Position numbers and translations under genes: made by a program. Below are positions 30,602 through 39,800 of a stretch of DNA of 41,224 nucleotides, piece after piece (position 1 is the stretch's first letter; every line of letters begins with the position of its first letter). The stretch is taken from positions 1-41,224 of the forward strand of contig CASFQZ010000089.1 in the NCBI GenBank assembly GCA_949296825.1, read 5' to 3'. The notes beneath the pieces were generated by a model, which did not search any database, was not told the origin of the DNA, and was given only the letters and a program-made list of their open reading frames with translations. The stretch comes from an uncultured Eubacteriales bacterium (GTDB taxonomy: Bacteria > Bacillota > Clostridia > Oscillospirales > Acutalibacteraceae).

Positions 30602-32077
30602 TTATTTTTTGAAGCAGACCTTTACATAATGCTTGCCGGGGGTGGTCTTTAGATGGAGTTCGCAGTCTTTTTGCGTAAACTTGACGTCCTTGCCGTCCAC
30701 GGTGACGCTTTCCGCCTCGAAGGGCGCGGCAATCAGCGTTTCCGTCTTTGCCATTTCTTGCGGCTGGTCAAAATCCAGATAAAAGATTTTGTTTTTCAGA
30801 TCGTAGGTATAGGCGTTGATGCTGCCAGCCACCGCTCTGGGGTAGGGTCGGGAGAACACCGTCATCAGCGGCGTATCTAAAAAGCCATCATAATATGCCC
30901 AATAGGTATTGCTCCAGTGATTCTTATCGAACACATCCAAAAGGAAGCTGATGTGGGGCAGCCAGTCGGAATTATCCGAGCCGCCAGAGCCACCCCATTC
31001 GCCGACGATTACAGGAATCCCCAGCCGCTCCTGACTCCTTCTGTGCTCGGCGAAAATGGCGCCGACACGGTCATTGCTGGCGTATTTATACAGCGGGGTA
31101 TCTACCATAAAATCATAAGCATGGGGCGCGAACAGCTGGTTTTCCGCCTTTTTGCCGTTGATGGAAATGGTGGGAGTGGAGTAGGGGATGCCCAGATTGC
31201 TGTAATAGCTGTTCTCCAGAAAATAAATCTTATCGTCGCTGACCTCGTTGATGGTGGCTGCGGTCTTGTTCAGGAAGGCGGAGTAATCGCCGGTGTCAAA
31301 TTTGCGGATCAAATCATCTGCCCGCGAGGTGGCACGGCGAACAACGCCCGGAGTGATCTGACTAAGGATTTTCGGAATGCGATCCTTGCTGAACAGATCG
31401 CGGATCGCCTTGCCCCGTTTGATTTCCTTGTCAAATAATACGGCATGAACCACACCTTTGACCATCTCTTTGAATACCTTGCCGCCCAGCGTGCCGGGGA
31501 AGGGCTCGTTCATCATGTCATAGCCGATCACGGCGGGCTTTTTGCCCAGACGTCCGGCGATATGCTGCCAGCATTCGGCATAGCTGTCCTGAATGCCCTT
31601 GCCGTTGACCGGCGTATTGCTCCAGAAGTTGTCAAAGGCGGCGTGGCAGGCTTTGCCCCAGAAATACGGCTCCGCCCAAACCAGCTTCGGCGGTTTGATT
31701 TTTTTCCCGTCGGTCAGCGTCGCCCAGTCCGGCGCGCCGTCGGATCCGATCACCGCAGAGTAAACATCCTGGTGCATATCGAGGTAGACATAGATGCCAT
31801 ACGTTTCGCATTTGTCCAAAACCATCGACAGATTGTCAATGTATTCCTCGTTATAGACACCCTGCTGCGGCTCCAGCTTCGCCCAGGTAAAGCCCAGACG
31901 GATCAGGTTCAGTCCCGCATCGCGCATTCGGCGAAGGAGCGTGTCGATTTCTTCTTCGTCATAGCCCTGCTTGCCCGGTGTATAGACCGATTTGTCGCAC
32001 AGGTTGATGCCGTTGAAGATGCGCTCCCGTCCCAGCTCATCGACCAGTTTCATCCCGCAAGTTTTGATTTTGTTCAT
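30602..32077 (-). CDS. GH5 glycoside hydrolase, endoglycoceramidase-like
   Basis: A 491-residue family 5 TIM-barrel hydrolase plus a small C-terminal beta domain (~400-491). Motifs include GLNLIRLGFTWAKLEPQQGV, LDMHQDVYS (residues 99-107) and DGAPDWAT, which are typical of endoglycoceramidases. The acid/base is Glu191 in MMNEPFPG and the nucleophile Glu360 in VGEWGG. Such enzymes cut the bond between oligosaccharide and ceramide in glycosphingolipids, abundant in host mucosa. There is no signal peptide, so the protein should be cytoplasmic or released otherwise, which is odd for a glycolipid hydrolase; an intracellular substrate such as a steryl or lipid glucoside is possible. The ATG at 32077 has a weak upstream GAGGG. 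Own promoter and terminator. Confidence 0.88.
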   Translation of the reverse strand: MNKIKTCGMKLVDELGRERIFNGINLCDKSVYTPGKQGYDEEEIDTLLRRMRDAGLNLIRLGFTWAKLEPQQGVYNEEYIDNLSMVLDKCETYGIYVYLDMHQDVYSAVIGSDGAPDWATLTDGKKIKPPKLVWAEPYFWGKACHAAFDNFWSNTPVNGKGIQDSYAECWQHIAGRLGKKPAVIGYDMMNEPFPGTLGGKVFKEMVKGVVHAVLFDKEIKRGKAIRDLFSKDRIPKILSQITPGVVRRATSRADDLIRKFDTGDYSAFLNKTAATINEVSDDKIYFLENSYYSNLGIPYSTPTISINGKKAENQLFAPHAYDFMVDTPLYKYASNDRVGAIFAEHRRSQERLGIPVIVGEWGGSGGSDNSDWLPHISFLLDVFDKNHWSNTYWAYYDGFLDTPLMTVFSRPYPRAVAGSINAYTYDLKNKIFYLDFDQPQEMAKTETLIAAPFEAESVTVDGKDVKFTQKDCELHLKTTPGKHYVKVCFKK

Positions 32078-32109
32078 AAGAAAACCCTCAGCATTCTTAT
32101 TTTTTATTC

Positions 32110-32138
32110 ACCATAGCATGAGAGCGCGGGAAAGTCAA
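32110..32138 (-). promoter_or_regulatory. Promoter of the GH5 gene
   Basis: TTGACT (32138-32133), 17-bp spacer, TATGGT (32115-32110) on the minus strand. Confidence 0.65.
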
Positions 32139-32149
32139 GAGAGAATTTG

Positions 32150-33337
32150 TTAAATCCCCAGAAGATCATCGCATTGAGACAAGGCGGTAAACAGCAGATC
32201 AAAGGCATCCAGAATCTTCATCAGCGGTCCCTTTTCCTTGGCGGGGAAATCATCAAAGCCCAGCGCATCGGCAATGCGCACCGGAATGCTTCTGTTCTCC
32301 ACCGCTTCGCCGTCGGGGATCAGTGTCCGGGAGCCATAAACAAACAGCGGAACATTCGCGCCGGAGTGGGAGCCGCTGGTGTAAACATAGGCGCCGTCTT
32401 CTTCCGTAATGGCGCCGGTCTCATGGTCTGCCGTTACGATAACGATGGTTTCGCCGTCTTCCTCGGCAAAGTTGACGGCGGCTTCGATCGCGTCGTCAAA
32501 CTCGCTCAGCGCCTCGGTCATGTTGGCGACCTTCTGCGGGTAATGGTTGCCCTCGTCCGTTTTGTGCGAGTGCTTGTCGATGTGCGCGCCCTCCACCATC
32601 AGGAAGAAGCCCTCGTCGCCGTCCAGAAGCTCAATCGCCTTTTCGGTCATTTCGCTAAGATTCGGAGAAGGATCGTCTTCGGGTACTTCCTGCCGCCACA
32701 TATCGCCGCTGAATTGTCCGAAGCTGCGGCTTCCCGCCGTCAGGGCGTCCATTTCCTCTTTGGTAGTGATGACAGAAAATCCGTTTTCGGCTGCCTTATC
32801 CTCATCCATGGAATCACTGGAGGCGCCCCAGATCAGATCCAGACCAGATTCCAGCTGCTGGCAGGTGATGGAAGCCTCCATGGAGCGGCTGGTGGTGTGA
32901 GTGGAAAAGCCGGCGGGGGTCGCGCCCGCAGTGCTGTCGGTGGTGACAATGCCGGTCTTCATCCCGTGGTCCATGGCGACTTCGGTGATGGAGCGGGGCG
33001 TTGCAAACAGTCCGAAGGGATCATACCCGTAGACGCCAAGGGTGCCGTTGATGACGCGAACACCGCAGGAAAGAGCGGTGGCGCCGGCGGCACTGTCGGT
33101 TACCTCCATCAGCGAACGGGTTTCGGATTGACCGCGCAAATCATAGCTGCTCTCCATAAACAGCTCGACACCCTCCTGTTTTGCCAGGTTCAGGTGGTTT
33201 TCTCCCATGCCGTCGCCAATCATCAGTATCACGTTTTTAACGGTCCCGCTATCCTGCGCATAGCTTGCGAAGGGCAGGGAGCAGAAGATCAGCGTCAGCG
33301 AAAGAAGCACGGCAAATACTTTTTTACGATTCAACAT
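32150..33337 (-). CDS. Secreted alkaline phosphatase (PhoA family)
   Basis: A 395-residue phosphomonoesterase. The signal peptide is MLNRKKVFAVLLSLTLIFCS followed by LPFASYAQ with a likely cleavage after ASYA. Metal and active-site motifs are in order: NVILMIGDGMG (metal Asp), VTDSAAGATAL (nucleophile Ser), VEGAHIDKHSH and TADHETG (metal ligands), and SGSHSGANVP. It releases phosphate from organic esters outside the cell. Length is close to Bacillus PhoA/PhoB types. The ATG at 33337 follows AGGAGG by 9 nt. It lies downstream of an E2-like gene on the same strand but has its own promoter; no Pho box is recognised. No clear terminator follows it before the GH5 promoter. Confidence 0.95.
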   Translation of the reverse strand: MLNRKKVFAVLLSLTLIFCSLPFASYAQDSGTVKNVILMIGDGMGENHLNLAKQEGVELFMESSYDLRGQSETRSLMEVTDSAAGATALSCGVRVINGTLGVYGYDPFGLFATPRSITEVAMDHGMKTGIVTTDSTAGATPAGFSTHTTSRSMEASITCQQLESGLDLIWGASSDSMDEDKAAENGFSVITTKEEMDALTAGSRSFGQFSGDMWRQEVPEDDPSPNLSEMTEKAIELLDGDEGFFLMVEGAHIDKHSHKTDEGNHYPQKVANMTEALSEFDDAIEAAVNFAEEDGETIVIVTADHETGAITEEDGAYVYTSGSHSGANVPLFVYGSRTLIPDGEAVENRSIPVRIADALGFDDFPAKEKGPLMKILDAFDLLFTALSQCDDLLGI

Positions 33338-33392
33338 CAGAAAACCTCCTGTTGGAAAAGTCGGTAAGACTTTTTATGAATTTTACAAAAGT

Positions 33393-33421
33393 AGTATAAC
33401 ACACAGAAGATTTTTTGTAAA
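33393..33421 (-). promoter_or_regulatory. Promoter of the alkaline phosphatase gene
   Basis: TTTACA (33421-33416), 17-bp spacer, TATACT (33398-33393) on the minus strand; leader about 50 nt. Confidence 0.72.
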
Positions 33422-33468
33422 CTATGATTTGATAAAAAGTTACGTTTTTTCTTTCCCCACAGCGACGG

Positions 33469-34431
33469 TTATGCTTCTTTCAGATAGGCGGTTTCCCTGG
33501 CTTTTGGTTCATTCAGCCAATCATACAGCACCTGGGGCGCGGCGAAGATTTCCTCACAGCGTTTTAAGAACGGAATCAGATCGCCGAAATCCATGGCACG
33601 GTGGTCAAAGGCGATGCAGATGGGCATAATTTTACGGCTTTCGATGACTTTCGCACCGGTCTTGCCCGTTTGCACAGCTGCCCGCTCCTGAATGGCGCCC
33701 AGACCGATGGCGCAGACCTGCGGCGGGATAATGTCCAGCAGCGAAACGAAGCCGGGCAGCGAGCGGTCCAGAGAACCGAGATTGGAGACGGTGATCGTCC
33801 CCTGTTCAATGTCGAAACCGGTCAGCCGGTCGCAGACGGGAATCGATTCATACCGCCGCTTATCTTCACCCTTCAGCCGCTTGATTTTATGCTTGCCGAA
33901 AAAGGAGCCCAGCAGCCGTCCGAGTACAGTCAGCAGCTTTCCCTTTTGCAGCTGTTGGAAGCTGTTATACAGGGACGCTTCCAGCATGGCTTCATCCAGA
34001 ATGGTGTTTTCCGCCCGGCGGCGGGTGTCGTTGATTTTTTCCGTGATCTCATCCAGATTCATATGCTCAAAGCCGCGAACTTTGACGGTCATCATCCGCC
34101 GGTCGGGCATGATCATCGGCATGGAAATATCGATCTCTTTGGCGCATTCGACCTTGCCGCACACCAGCCCCTTATGATAGGAAAGCCGGGCATTCATCAC
34201 CGGCGCCTTTTTCAGCCCTTCGGCAATGATTTTTAGTAGCAGGGTGTTAACGGTGATTTTGTCTTCGGCGGCGCGGGAAGCGTTGATGCGGTGCAGTACC
34301 TTAAGCGTTTCAGTCAGGTCCGGCTCATATTGATAGGTGACGTGCGGGGCGTTCTGCCAGCCCTCGGTGGTCATGTTGGCGACGACCTTTCTTTGCAGAT
34401 CGAAGTGTTCGGTGTGATTCATCGTAAGCAT
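33469..34431 (-). CDS. 2-oxoacid dehydrogenase E2-type acyltransferase domain, stand-alone
   Basis: A 320-residue protein with the chloramphenicol-acetyltransferase-like fold of E2 catalytic domains. ISMPMIMPDRRMMTVKVRGF, GTITVSNLGSLDRSLPGFVS and PPQVCAIGLGAIQER are E2-like, and the active-site block reads AFDHRAMDFGD, keeping His and Asp of HRxxDG but with Phe in place of Gly. Lipoyl and subunit-binding domains are missing, as are neighbouring E1 and E3 genes, so it does not belong to a usual dehydrogenase complex here. A free acyltransferase acting on CoA thioesters is possible. A middle insert of ~55 residues (LLTVLGRLLGSFFGKHKIKR) is hydrophobic/basic and may contact membrane. ATG 34431 follows AAAGGAA; ATG 34422 is an alternative. 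Confidence 0.82.
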   Translation of the reverse strand: MLTMNHTEHFDLQRKVVANMTTEGWQNAPHVTYQYEPDLTETLKVLHRINASRAAEDKITVNTLLLKIIAEGLKKAPVMNARLSYHKGLVCGKVECAKEIDISMPMIMPDRRMMTVKVRGFEHMNLDEITEKINDTRRRAENTILDEAMLEASLYNSFQQLQKGKLLTVLGRLLGSFFGKHKIKRLKGEDKRRYESIPVCDRLTGFDIEQGTITVSNLGSLDRSLPGFVSLLDIIPPQVCAIGLGAIQERAAVQTGKTGAKVIESRKIMPICIAFDHRAMDFGDLIPFLKRCEEIFAAPQVLYDWLNEPKARETAYLKEA

Positions 34432-34529
34432 ATTTGGATAATTCCTTTCGGTTTTGAATTTGCGTCCGGCTTCCTGCCGTCGCTGATTGCATGATACCGA
34501 AAGAAGGCGGGAAAAACTACCAACCATCG

Positions 34530-34641
34530 GTTGCGGCAACGCCTCTTTGCGAAAAAAATAGCCCCGCAACCGTCCGTTGCGCCGGTTGCAAAAGTATAAA
34601 CATACAAAACAAAACGAATCTTTATGCAGATTTTCGGTTGC
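34530..34641. repeat. Cluster of GGTTGC/GCAACC words upstream of argF and the E2-like gene
   Basis: GGTTGC at 34530-34535, GCAAC at 34537-34541, GCAACCG at 34566-34572, GTTGC at 34576-34580, CGGTTGC at 34583-34589 and 34635-34641. The words form several small inverted repeats inside the 369-nt gap between the divergent E2-like and argF genes. They may be regulator sites for either gene. The rest of the gap holds the argF promoter and AT-rich sequence. Confidence 0.45.
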
Positions 34642-34719
34642 ATTGCCGGATTTGCTGGATAACCGGATGGCGCGGCTTATTTTTATACATTTTTGCTTTC
34701 ATTTTCTGCCTTTTTGCCC

Positions 34720-34748
34720 TTGACAAGCGGGGAAAAAAGATGTAATAT
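34720..34748 (+). promoter_or_regulatory. Promoter of the argF-carA-carB operon
   Basis: Perfect TTGACA (34720-34725), 17-bp spacer, TAATAT (34743-34748). Leader about 46 nt. Confidence 0.8.
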
Positions 34749-34759
34749 TATGCATAATA
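34746..34759. promoter_or_regulatory. Palindrome over the transcription start, ArgR-box-like
   Basis: TATTATGCATAATA is a perfect 14-bp palindrome overlapping the -10 hexamer and start site of the arginine/carbamoyl-phosphate operon. AT-rich imperfect palindromes with TGCATA or TGAAT half-sites are typical ARG boxes; repression by ArgR with arginine would fit the genes. ArgR itself is not in the window. Confidence 0.55.
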
Positions 34760-34800
34760 CATTTTACAAAAATCTGATACCGGAAAGCGAGGAAATGCCC

Positions 34801-35715
34801 TTGAAGCATTTGTTGAAGCTCGCCGATTTGTCCACAGAAGAGATCCTTTCGATCCTGGACACGGCGGATCAATTGAAGAGTGAAAAAAAGAAAGGAATCG
34901 CTCATCCGATTTTACAGGGAAAAACCCTGGGCATGATTTTTAGAAAATCCTCTACACGAACCAGAGTCAGCTTCGAGGTCGGCATGTATGACCTTGGAGG
35001 CGCGGCTCTGTTTTTGAGTTCGCAGGATCTGCAAATCGGCAGAGGCGAGCCGGTACAGGACACCGCCCGGGTGCTCTCCCGCTATCTGGACGGCATTATG
35101 ATCCGCACCTTCGACCAGGAAGAGGTCGAGGCGCTGGCGCAGTGCGGCTCCATCCCCGTCATTAACGGGCTGACCGATTATTGTCATCCCTGTCAGGTGC
35201 TGGCGGACCTGATGACCATCCGGGAGTTTAAGGGGGCGCTCGAGGGCAAAAAGCTCTGCTATATCGGCGACGGCAATAATATGGCAAACTCCCTGATTGC
35301 CGGCGGCATCAAAACCGGCATGAAGGTTGCTATCGCCTGCCCGGCGGATTATCAGCCCGACGAGGAGCTGATGCAGTGGGCGGCAAAGACCGGTGATTTT
35401 CTCTGTACGCCGGATATTGCAGAGGCTGCGGCGGGCGCCGATGTGCTATACACCGACGTCTGGGCGTCCATGGGGCAGGAGAGCGAAGCGCAGGAGCGCA
35501 AAAAGATTTTCAAGGGCTATCAGATCAACGATGAAGTCCTGTCAAACGCCGCGCCGGACGCGATGGTGCTGCACTGTCTGCCCGCTCACCGGGAAGAGGA
35601 GATCACCGCCAAGGTGTTTGAAGCGCACGCGAAGGAGATTTTTGAAGAGGCGGAAAATCGCCTGCACGCCCAGAAAGCGGTGCTGGTCAAGCTGATGGCG
35701 GAGCCAAAGCAATAA
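34801..35715 (+). CDS. argF: Ornithine carbamoyltransferase
   Basis: A 304-residue enzyme that makes citrulline from ornithine and carbamoyl phosphate. Carbamoyl-phosphate binding STRTR is at residues 51-55, followed by HPCQVLADLMT and the ornithine loop VWASMGQE; HCLPAHR near the C-terminus is also intact. I use TTG 34801 because GAGGA lies 7 nt upstream and the product starts MKHLLKLADLS as in the family; ATG 34795 is only 1 nt from that ribosome binding site. First gene of an operon with carA and carB, whose product is its substrate. Confidence 0.95.
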   Translation: MKHLLKLADLSTEEILSILDTADQLKSEKKKGIAHPILQGKTLGMIFRKSSTRTRVSFEVGMYDLGGAALFLSSQDLQIGRGEPVQDTARVLSRYLDGIMIRTFDQEEVEALAQCGSIPVINGLTDYCHPCQVLADLMTIREFKGALEGKKLCYIGDGNNMANSLIAGGIKTGMKVAIACPADYQPDEELMQWAAKTGDFLCTPDIAEAAAGADVLYTDVWASMGQESEAQERKKIFKGYQINDEVLSNAAPDAMVLHCLPAHREEEITAKVFEAHAKEIFEEAENRLHAQKAVLVKLMAEPKQ

Positions 35716-35736
35716 AAGGGAACGGAGGCAAACAGG

Positions 35737-36804
35737 ATGAAAAAAGCCTATCTTGTGTTGGGCGACGGTACGGTTTTTGAGGGGACGCGTTTCGGCGCCG
35801 GCGGTGAAACGCTCGGCGAGCTGGTCTTCACCACCGGGATGTGCGGTTATATTGAGACGCTGACCGACCCGAGCTATTACGGGCAGATCGTCATGCAGAC
35901 CTTCCCCCTGATCGGCAATTACGGCATCATAGAGGAAGATTTTGAGGGTGAGTGCTGCATTAAGGGATATATCGTCCGCGAATGGTGCGACGCGCCGTCC
36001 AATTTCAGAAGTCAGTATGATGTAGATGCGTTTTTGAAGAAAAAGAATGTGGTCGGGCTTTGCGGTATTGATACCAGAAGCGTTACGCGTCTGATCCGGG
36101 AACACGGCGTGATGAACGCCATCATCTGCGACAAGGTGCCGGAGAATTTGGATTTTGTCAACGGCTATGTGATCCGGAATGCGGTGGAAAGTGTAACAAC
36201 CGAAAAGCCTTTTGTGCTAAAACCGGAGGGCGAAAAGAAATTTTCTGTCACGTTAATCGATTACGGTGCAAAACGCAACATTGTCCGCGAGCTGCTGCGC
36301 CGCGGATGTGAAATCACCGTGGTTCCCGCCACCATGACTGCCGAGGAAATTCTGGCAGCAAACCCGGACGGCATCATGCTGTCCAATGGTCCCGGCGACC
36401 CGGCGGAAAACACCTTCCAGATCGAACAGCTGCGCCGTCTCTTCGGCAAAAAACCGATTTTCGGTATCTGTCTGGGACACCAGCTTCTGGGTCTTGCCGA
36501 CGGCGGCAGGACCGTCAAATTGAAATACGGTCACCGTGGCGCGAACCAGCCGGTCAAAGAGGTCAACGGCACGCGCACCTATATCACCAGCCAGAACCAC
36601 GGCTATGCCCTGGTCGCCGACAGCGTGCGGCACGGCAAACCCAGCTATGTCAACGCCAACGACGGGACCAATGAGGGGATGGATTATCCGGAGCTGAATG
36701 CCTTCTCGGTGCAGTTCCATCCGGAGGTCTGCGCCGGTCCCAAGGACACGGAGTTTATTTTCGATAAATTTATCAAGAAGATGGAGGGTCAGGATCATGC
36801 CTAA
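35737..36804 (+). CDS. carA: Carbamoyl-phosphate synthase small subunit
   Basis: A 355-residue glutamine amidotransferase that supplies ammonia to CarB. The N-terminal half is the CPSase small-chain domain (GELVFTTGMCGYIETLTDPS). The C-terminal half is a class I GATase with Cys245 in FGICLGHQ, His328 and Glu330 in FHPE. AACGGAGG precedes the ATG by 9 nt. The stop overlaps the carB start by 8 nt. Length and motifs are complete. Confidence 0.97.
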   Translation: MKKAYLVLGDGTVFEGTRFGAGGETLGELVFTTGMCGYIETLTDPSYYGQIVMQTFPLIGNYGIIEEDFEGECCIKGYIVREWCDAPSNFRSQYDVDAFLKKKNVVGLCGIDTRSVTRLIREHGVMNAIICDKVPENLDFVNGYVIRNAVESVTTEKPFVLKPEGEKKFSVTLIDYGAKRNIVRELLRRGCEITVVPATMTAEEILAANPDGIMLSNGPGDPAENTFQIEQLRRLFGKKPIFGICLGHQLLGLADGGRTVKLKYGHRGANQPVKEVNGTRTYITSQNHGYALVADSVRHGKPSYVNANDGTNEGMDYPELNAFSVQFHPEVCAGPKDTEFIFDKFIKKMEGQDHA

Positions 36805-39800
36805 AGCGGAAGATATCAAAAAAGTACTGGTCATCGGTTCCGGCCCCATTGTCATCGGGCAGGCTGCGGAATTCGATTACGCGGGCGCTCAGGCGTGCCG
36901 CGTGCTGAAAAAAGCCGGCGTCGATGTGGTGCTGGTCAACTCCAATCCTGCCACCATTATGACCGACAAGGCGCTGGCGGATGAGATTTATCTGGAGCCG
37001 CTGACCGCGGAGACCGTCAAGCGCATCATTGAAAAAGAACGTCCGGACAGCCTTCTGGCGGGGCTCGGCGGTCAGACGGGGCTGACCATCGCCATGCAGC
37101 TCTCCAAAGAGGGATTTCTGGATAAAATGCATTGCCGTCTTCTGGGCACCAACGCCGAAGCCATCGACAAGGCGGAAGACCGCAAAATGTTCAAGGACAC
37201 CATGGCAGCCATCGGGCAGCCGACCATCCCTTCGGAGATCGCCAACACGGTGGAGGACTCGCTGAAAATCGCCGAACAGATCGGCTATCCGATCATCGTG
37301 CGTCCCGCCTTTACCCTGGGCGGCGCCGGCGGCGGCGTGGCGTACCATCCCGAAGAGCTGAAGGTCATCGCCCGCACCGGTCTGGATATGTCCCCGATCA
37401 ATCAGGTGCTGATCGAAAAATATATTTTCGGCTGGAAAGAAATTGAGTTTGAAACCATGCGTGACAGCGCGGGCAATGTGATCGCCGTTTGCAGCATGGA
37501 AAACTTTGATCCGGTCGGTGTGCATACCGGCGACAGCATTGTCGTCGCCCCGGCGCTGACGCTTTCCGACAAGGAATTTCAGATGCTGCGCAAGGCGGCG
37601 CTGGATATCATTTCCGCCCTGGGCATCGTCGGCGGCTGCAACTGCCAGTTTGCGCTGAATCCCGACAGCTTTGAGTACGCGGTCATTGAGGTCAACCCCC
37701 GGGTGTCCCGTTCCTCCGCGCTGGCGAGCAAGGCGACCGGGTACCCCATTGCCAAAATCACCGCCCAGATTGCGCTGGGCTATACGCTGGATGAGATTCC
37801 CAACGATATTACCGGCAAAACCTGCGCCTGCTTTGAGCCGACCGTCGATTACTGTGTCGTCAAATTCCCGAAGTGGCCCTTTGATAAATTCATCGGCTCC
37901 AACCGCACCTTAGGCACCCAGATGAAAGCCACCGGCGAAGTGATGAGCATCGCGCCCTCCTTTGAGATGGCGATTATGAAAGCCGTGCGCGGCGCGGAAA
38001 TTTCGCTGGACACGCTGAATCGTCCTGCGACCGGCGATGACCGTCCGATCCGCGAGCGGCTCAAGGATATCAACGACATCCGCCTGTTTACGATTTTTGA
38101 GGCGATCAAGGCGGGCGTTTCGGTCGATGAAATTTTTGAGATTACCCGCGTGGACCGCTGGTTCCTCAGTAAGCTCAAAAAGCTGGCGGACTATGAATCC
38201 GCCATCGCCGGGAAGGGAAGTCTGACCGAGGAGGAGTACCTGCGCGGCAAGAAGCTTGGCTATCTGGATAAATCCCTGAAGCAGATCAGCGGTGCGTCCG
38301 AGATCCCGCACCGCAACGCTGTCTATAAAATGGTGGATACCTGCGGCGCGGAGTTCGACGCCCGCACGCCCTATTTCTATTCCAGCTATGATGATTTTTG
38401 CGAGGCGCGGCATTTTATCCGCAAGCATACCAAACCGCGCATCATCGTCATCGGCTCCGGTCCGATTCGCATCGGACAGGGAATTGAGTTCGACTATTCC
38501 TCCGTCCATTGCGTCTGGACGCTGCAGGAGGAAGGGTATGAGGTCATTATCATCAACAATAACCCCGAGACGGTCTCCACCGACTACGATACCTCCGACC
38601 GGCTGTATTTTGAGCCGCTGACGCCGGAGGACGTGATGAATGTTGTCGAGGTCGAAAAGCCCGAGGGCGTGGTGGTCGCCTTTGGCGGTCAGACCGCCAT
38701 CAAGCTGACCAAGTTCCTGGATTCTCAGGGCATTCGCATCTTTGGCACCTCCGCCGAGGGCATTGACACGGCAGAAGACCGGGAAAAGTTTGACGAGCTG
38801 CTGGAAAAATTCAATATCCGCCGTCCGCGGGGCATGGGCGTTCTGACTATGGACGAGGCGCTTGCCGCCGCCGAAAAGCTCGGTTATCCGGTGCTGCTGC
38901 GTCCCTCCTATGTCATCGGCGGTCAGAATATGGTCATTGCCCATGAAAAGGAAGATGTGATCAACTATATGAACATCATCCTGGCGGGCAATATCGAAAA
39001 CCCGGTGCTGATCGATAAATATATGATGGGTACCGAGCTGGAAGTGGACGTTATTTCCGACGGCGACGATGTGCTGATTCCCGGCATTATGGAGCATGTG
39101 GAGCGCGCCGGCGTCCACAGCGGCGATTCCATTGCCGTCTATCCGCCCTATAATCTGAACGATAAGATGCTCCATACCATCATCGATTCGTCCGAAAAGC
39201 TGGCGCGTTCCCTTGGCACCAAGGGTCTGGTTAATATCCAGTATCTGATTTATAAAAACGAGTTATATGTCATTGAGGTCAATCCCCGCGCCTCCCGTAC
39301 CGTGCCCTATATCAGCAAGGTGACCGGCGTGCCGATGGTCGATCTGGCATCCAAGGTCATGATCGGCAAAAAGCTCAGGGAGCTGGGCTATGGCACCGGA
39401 CTTTACAAAACGCCGCCCTATTTCACGGTAAAGGTGCCGGTGTTCTCCTTTGAAAAACTGACCGACGCCAACTCAATCCTCGGACCGGAAATGAAATCCA
39501 CCGGCGAGGTGCTGGGCATCGGCAGCGACATCAATGAGGCGCTCTTTAAGGGGCTGACCTCCGCCGGGTTTAAGATCGTCACCCACAGCGAAACCGGCTC
39601 TTCCGGCGTGTTTATCAGCGTCGATGAGCATGACCACTGGGAGCTGTTTCCGCTGGTGAAAAAGTTTGCCGATCTGGGCATGAAGCTCTATGCCACCAGA
39701 GGCACCGCCGAAACCATCCGATCCTTTGGTTTTGAGGTGACGCAGGTTACCGGCATGACCGAAAGCCATGAGATCTTCGATTTGCTGGAGAGCGGGAACA

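Noticed and set aside
34693-34800. Longer N-terminus for argF from 34693
   Set aside because: It runs through the promoter and operator; a ribosome binding site is found only just before 34795-34801.
37910-39175. 421-residue minus-strand frame inside carB
   Set aside because: Antisense shadow of the GC-biased carB coding sequence; no ribosome binding site or family motif.
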